Shown here in pieces: positions 61,871-64,000 of a stretch of DNA of 64,000 nucleotides. The position numbers and the translations under genes are program-made. The stretch lies in contig CAIQKM010000055.1 of the NCBI GenBank assembly GCA_903872345.1, forward strand, positions 45,388-109,387, in the 5' to 3' direction. Within the stretch, counting starts at the first letter, position 1, and each line of letters starts with the position of its first letter. Origin of the DNA: an uncultured Verrucomicrobia subdivision 3 bacterium. Lineage in GTDB: Bacteria > Verrucomicrobiota > Verrucomicrobiia > Limisphaerales > UBA11358. The notes beneath the pieces were generated by a model. That model did no database searches. It had not been told where the DNA came from and saw only the letters and a list, made by a program, of their open reading frames with translations.

Positions 61871-62307
61871 TGTTGTCTGTTTTTGGGCTGTAAAGCCACT
61901 TGGTCTGGCAACGATCACACGCTTGGCATGGACTCCATGCCTGGGAATGATCATTCCATGGGTGTTTTGTGGCTTCTACGGGATAATGCGCATTCTGACG
62001 TTAAAACCGGAAAAGAAAATGAAAGAATTTTTCGGGACGGTTGCCGCAGCGCATCCGGACCCTGCCGGAGCGCGCCGCTGTGAGCCGCAGCAACTTGCGA
62101 AGTTCCAACGTTGCCACTGGATCAACTCACGGTTTAACGGATCAAACGGCTGCGGGTCGCCAACCGGCGCTCCGCTGGCCCGGCGGATTGCGCCTTCTTT
62201 CTGGCATCCGTGTTATGATGCGCCCGCAGACATCTTCCTGTCTGAAATGAGGTTGACCCGCCGGCCGCCGCCGTTGACCATGAACGCCAGTCCGGTCCGA
62301 ATGAACC
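61871..62307. other. Divergent intergenic region, nothing clear recognised
   Basis: 437 bp upstream of both the giant repeat protein and the membrane protein. It has a T/G-rich stretch near 61870-61960 and GC-rich palindromic pieces at about 62050-62070 and 62150-62190. Short frames are not protein-like. No convincing promoter boxes. Confidence 0.45.
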
Positions 62308-63267
62308 ATGAACCGCATCCGGACAGACCGGCTGATGACACCTTCCAACGATAAAAAACAGGCCAGGCTGCTGCTCAACACGCGGGCGCGGGGCGGCCCG
62401 CGTCTTGGTCATTCCTTTCGGGACAATGCCAAACGCTTTTGTCTGCTGGCCATTTATTATGGCGTGCTGCTGGCTTTCTGCGTTTTTTCCAGTCATCGCT
62501 TTGCGTGCGGAGTACTCACGGGACTGATGCTCGGGGTTTTGTTTTGTCTCGATCAGCAATTTCGGAATGCCCGGCGATGCTGGCCCTTTTATCAGAAGTT
62601 AATGGATTGGGATGCCGTCCGGAAAATTGCCGAAACGGAAACCCTCTCCGTCCCGCCCGTACTGGAGGGTGTCCCGCCGGCGGATCCGCCGGTAAAAACA
62701 GGCCTGATCAGGTCGTTGGCCACGCTTTTTATCGCGGGCGCCGGCATGGTCATCCTGGTGCTGCTGGTGCCGGCACTGTTGGTATCCGCCTGGTTTTGGC
62801 ACGAAGGTCAGATTCATATCACCACCGCCGCCGACCAGTTCCACGTCACCGTGCTTTCCGTGGATTCCCGGCCCGGCCAGTTCGCCGAACGGCTGCGCGT
62901 GGAAGGTCCCGGCGATATGACCGCCAAACTGCAAGTAACGGACCTGAAAGAAGCCGGCATATTCCCCGTCCAAGGAGCGCCCGGCGAAGGGTTCTATCGC
63001 CTCGGCCACCCGGATGTACTGGGTGGCAGCGTACCCGTCTCCGCCCATGGTTCCCATGCCGCCTGCGAAATCTTTTTCCGGGCCACCACCACCGCCACCA
63101 ATACCCTGTGGCATGATGAAATGGGCGGTGCGACCTCGGATACCTCCCTCCCGACACCTTTGACCATCACCCAAGTCCGAACCAACTGGCCCGGCACCTA
63201 CGCCAGCGATGCCGCCCTCCCTTTGGCCCATCTGGGGGATTATGTCATTTTACTGTCCGTGCGGTGA
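62308..63267 (+). CDS. Membrane protein of unknown function
   Basis: 319 residues from ATG 62308; ATG 62335 would give 310 and no Shine-Dalgarno site helps to choose. Hydrophobic segments: FCLLAIYYGVLLAFCVFSSH and GVLTGLMLGVLFCLDQQF near residues 45-85, then VILVLLVPALLVSAWFW near 150-165. After the third helix comes a beta-rich periplasmic or external domain (HITTAADQFHVTVLSVDSRP, FAERLRVEGPGDMTAKLQV). No named family recognised. It is divergent from the repeat proteins and stands alone. Confidence 0.75.
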   Translation: MNRIRTDRLMTPSNDKKQARLLLNTRARGGPRLGHSFRDNAKRFCLLAIYYGVLLAFCVFSSHRFACGVLTGLMLGVLFCLDQQFRNARRCWPFYQKLMDWDAVRKIAETETLSVPPVLEGVPPADPPVKTGLIRSLATLFIAGAGMVILVLLVPALLVSAWFWHEGQIHITTAADQFHVTVLSVDSRPGQFAERLRVEGPGDMTAKLQVTDLKEAGIFPVQGAPGEGFYRLGHPDVLGGSVPVSAHGSHAACEIFFRATTTATNTLWHDEMGGATSDTSLPTPLTITQVRTNWPGTYASDAALPLAHLGDYVILLSVR

Positions 63268-63598
63268 GCCGACATCTGTTGGACACAGCTTGGCATGGGG
63301 CCGGAAACCCATCGCTCGCGAATTGGGGTTATCAACGGATTTGTGATGGCAATCAGCAAATATCTGTTATGGCCTGCGAACCGTCCACCGCTCGGAGCGC
63401 CGGCTTGCAGCCGGCTTTGCGCGTCCGTTCCAGCTAAGCGGCTGGAAAGTAAAAACATTGTGCGAGAGGCGTGAGGTTTAAGCCGATCCCAGACCTTGTC
63501 ATTACCCACATCTTTTTGCTGGTTGATTAAGGTTTCCGCGTCTTTCTGTCAGCTCTCTTGAACCCAACGTAAGCCCCAGCGGGGCGGCATGATAATAG

Positions 63599-63681
63599 CC
63601 CGGGGCAAGGGCGCGAGCGCGACCGCCGCCCCGGGTTAACGCCCCCACCTTACAGTTCCTTCCCCATCGGATGGGGGAAGG
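63599..63681. repeat. Complex GC-rich inverted repeats
   Basis: CCCGGGGC (63599-63606) pairs with GCCCCGGG (63628-63635) around an inner GCGCGAGCGC. A second hairpin pairs CCTTCCCCATC (63658-63668) with GATGGGGGAAGG (63670-63681). The first lacks a T-run; both lie 330-410 bp downstream of the membrane protein and upstream of the partial gene. They fit a terminator pair or a dispersed element; function inferred only. Confidence 0.5.
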
Positions 63682-63870
63682 TGGCCGGAGGCCGGATGGG
63701 GGCCTGCGGCGCGCTATTCACAAACCCGCCCCGCCATTGAAAACATTACGGCTTTGCATCATCCGAGCACCGCACTTATCCAACTCCAAAAAATGTGTGC
63801 AATGACAAGGTCCCGGAGCGGCGCTCGGGGAGGCGGTAAAGGCAACCCGCCATGGCCACCCGGGCGCATC

Positions 63871-63899
63871 TTGACACTGCCCCCGGAATACGGTTAGAA
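63871..63899 (+). promoter_or_regulatory. Candidate promoter of the last gene
   Basis: TTGACA (63871-63876), 17 bp, TTAGAA (63894-63899). The -35 is perfect, the -10 weak. It would give a leader of about 45 nt to the ATG at 63951. Confidence 0.35.
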
Positions 63900-63950
63900 G
63901 AGGGGGGTTCCTCAACCAACTGGCAAAAACCAACCAACCAAAGGAAGAGG

Positions 63951-64000
63951 ATGAATACAAAACCAACGGGTCCCCGCCCCTTGCGCGAGATCGAGAGCGA
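63951..64000 (+). CDS. 5' end of a gene running out of the window
   Basis: ATG 63951 is directly preceded by AAGGAAGAGG, the strongest Shine-Dalgarno-like site of the right part. The frame stays open for the remaining 16 codons and begins MNTKPTGPRPLREIES. Too short for a family call. Partial at its 3' end. Confidence 0.5.
   Translation, partial: MNTKPTGPRPLREIES

Larger units (their letters stand above)
63268..63950. other. Long intergenic region with palindromes, no gene seen
   Basis: 683 bp. Contents: the palindrome GCCGGC-TTGCA-GCCGGC (63399-63415), the inverted repeats of 63599-63681 (listed separately), a perfect TTGACA at 63871 and a strong purine-rich Shine-Dalgarno site (AAGGAAGAGG, 63941-63950) before the last gene. 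Short frames on both strands show no protein features. Confidence 0.55.

Noticed and set aside
1..64000. CRISPR arrays and rRNA genes
   Set aside because: No regularly spaced repeats of 25-40 bp with unique spacers and no rRNA-like sequence were seen.

Overview
The window reads as a chromosome of a Verrucomicrobiota bacterium, probably of the Limisphaerales/Pedosphaerales type. The reasons are the PEP-CTERM protein, very large secreted beta-rich proteins full of Thr/Asn, prepilin-like proteins with the verrucomicrobial C-terminal layout, autotransporter-associated beta-strand repeat proteins, an ECF sigma factor next to a Ser/Thr kinase, high GC and mostly weak Shine-Dalgarno sites. This is inferred from family content, not from a marker gene.

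Left part (1 to about 28420): a plasmid-like integrated element whose right end abuts a tRNA-Pro(GGG) gene at 28421-28498. It carries a tyrosine recombinase, an excisionase-like HTH protein, two XRE regulators, a replication-initiator-like protein with iteron-like repeats beside it, a 1677-aa DNA methylase-helicase fusion, a SymE-like toxin and several small accessory genes. Its main cargo is a three-gene unit on the minus strand: a small secreted protein, a 3869-aa secreted SBBP/transglutaminase-like/RHS protein with an unrecognised C-terminal domain, and a 78-aa candidate immunity protein starting 6 bp after it. A PEP-CTERM protein and a 1053-aa Fn3-like/CBM6-like secreted protein lie near the left edge. 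The left end of the element is not visible.

Middle part (28500-46580): a phosphonate catabolism island without C-P lyase genes. It has phnX; a divergent pair of a phosphonatase-like HAD hydrolase and a phosphonate-associated alcohol dehydrogenase; an AraC regulator; a prepilin-like protein, a lipoprotein and a 1538-aa LamG/Ig surface protein; then a tight run of OPA-type MFS transporter, phnW, a pbfA-like ammonia-lyase gene, a secreted YncE/phosphoesterase and a Sel1-repeat gene. PbfA would turn 1-hydroxy-2-aminoethylphosphonate, and PhnW 2-aminoethylphosphonate, into phosphonoacetaldehyde, which PhnX splits to acetaldehyde and phosphate. The pbfA-like gene has one in-frame TAG at codon 231. 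The Sel1 gene has a TAG and a 19-bp tandem duplication.

Right part (46581-64000): a second prepilin-like protein, an ECF sigma factor-Ser/Thr kinase pair, two giant paralogous beta-strand-repeat proteins (one fused to a glycoside-hydrolase-like barrel), an unknown membrane protein and the first codons of a further gene. Intergenic spaces hold GC-rich palindromes.
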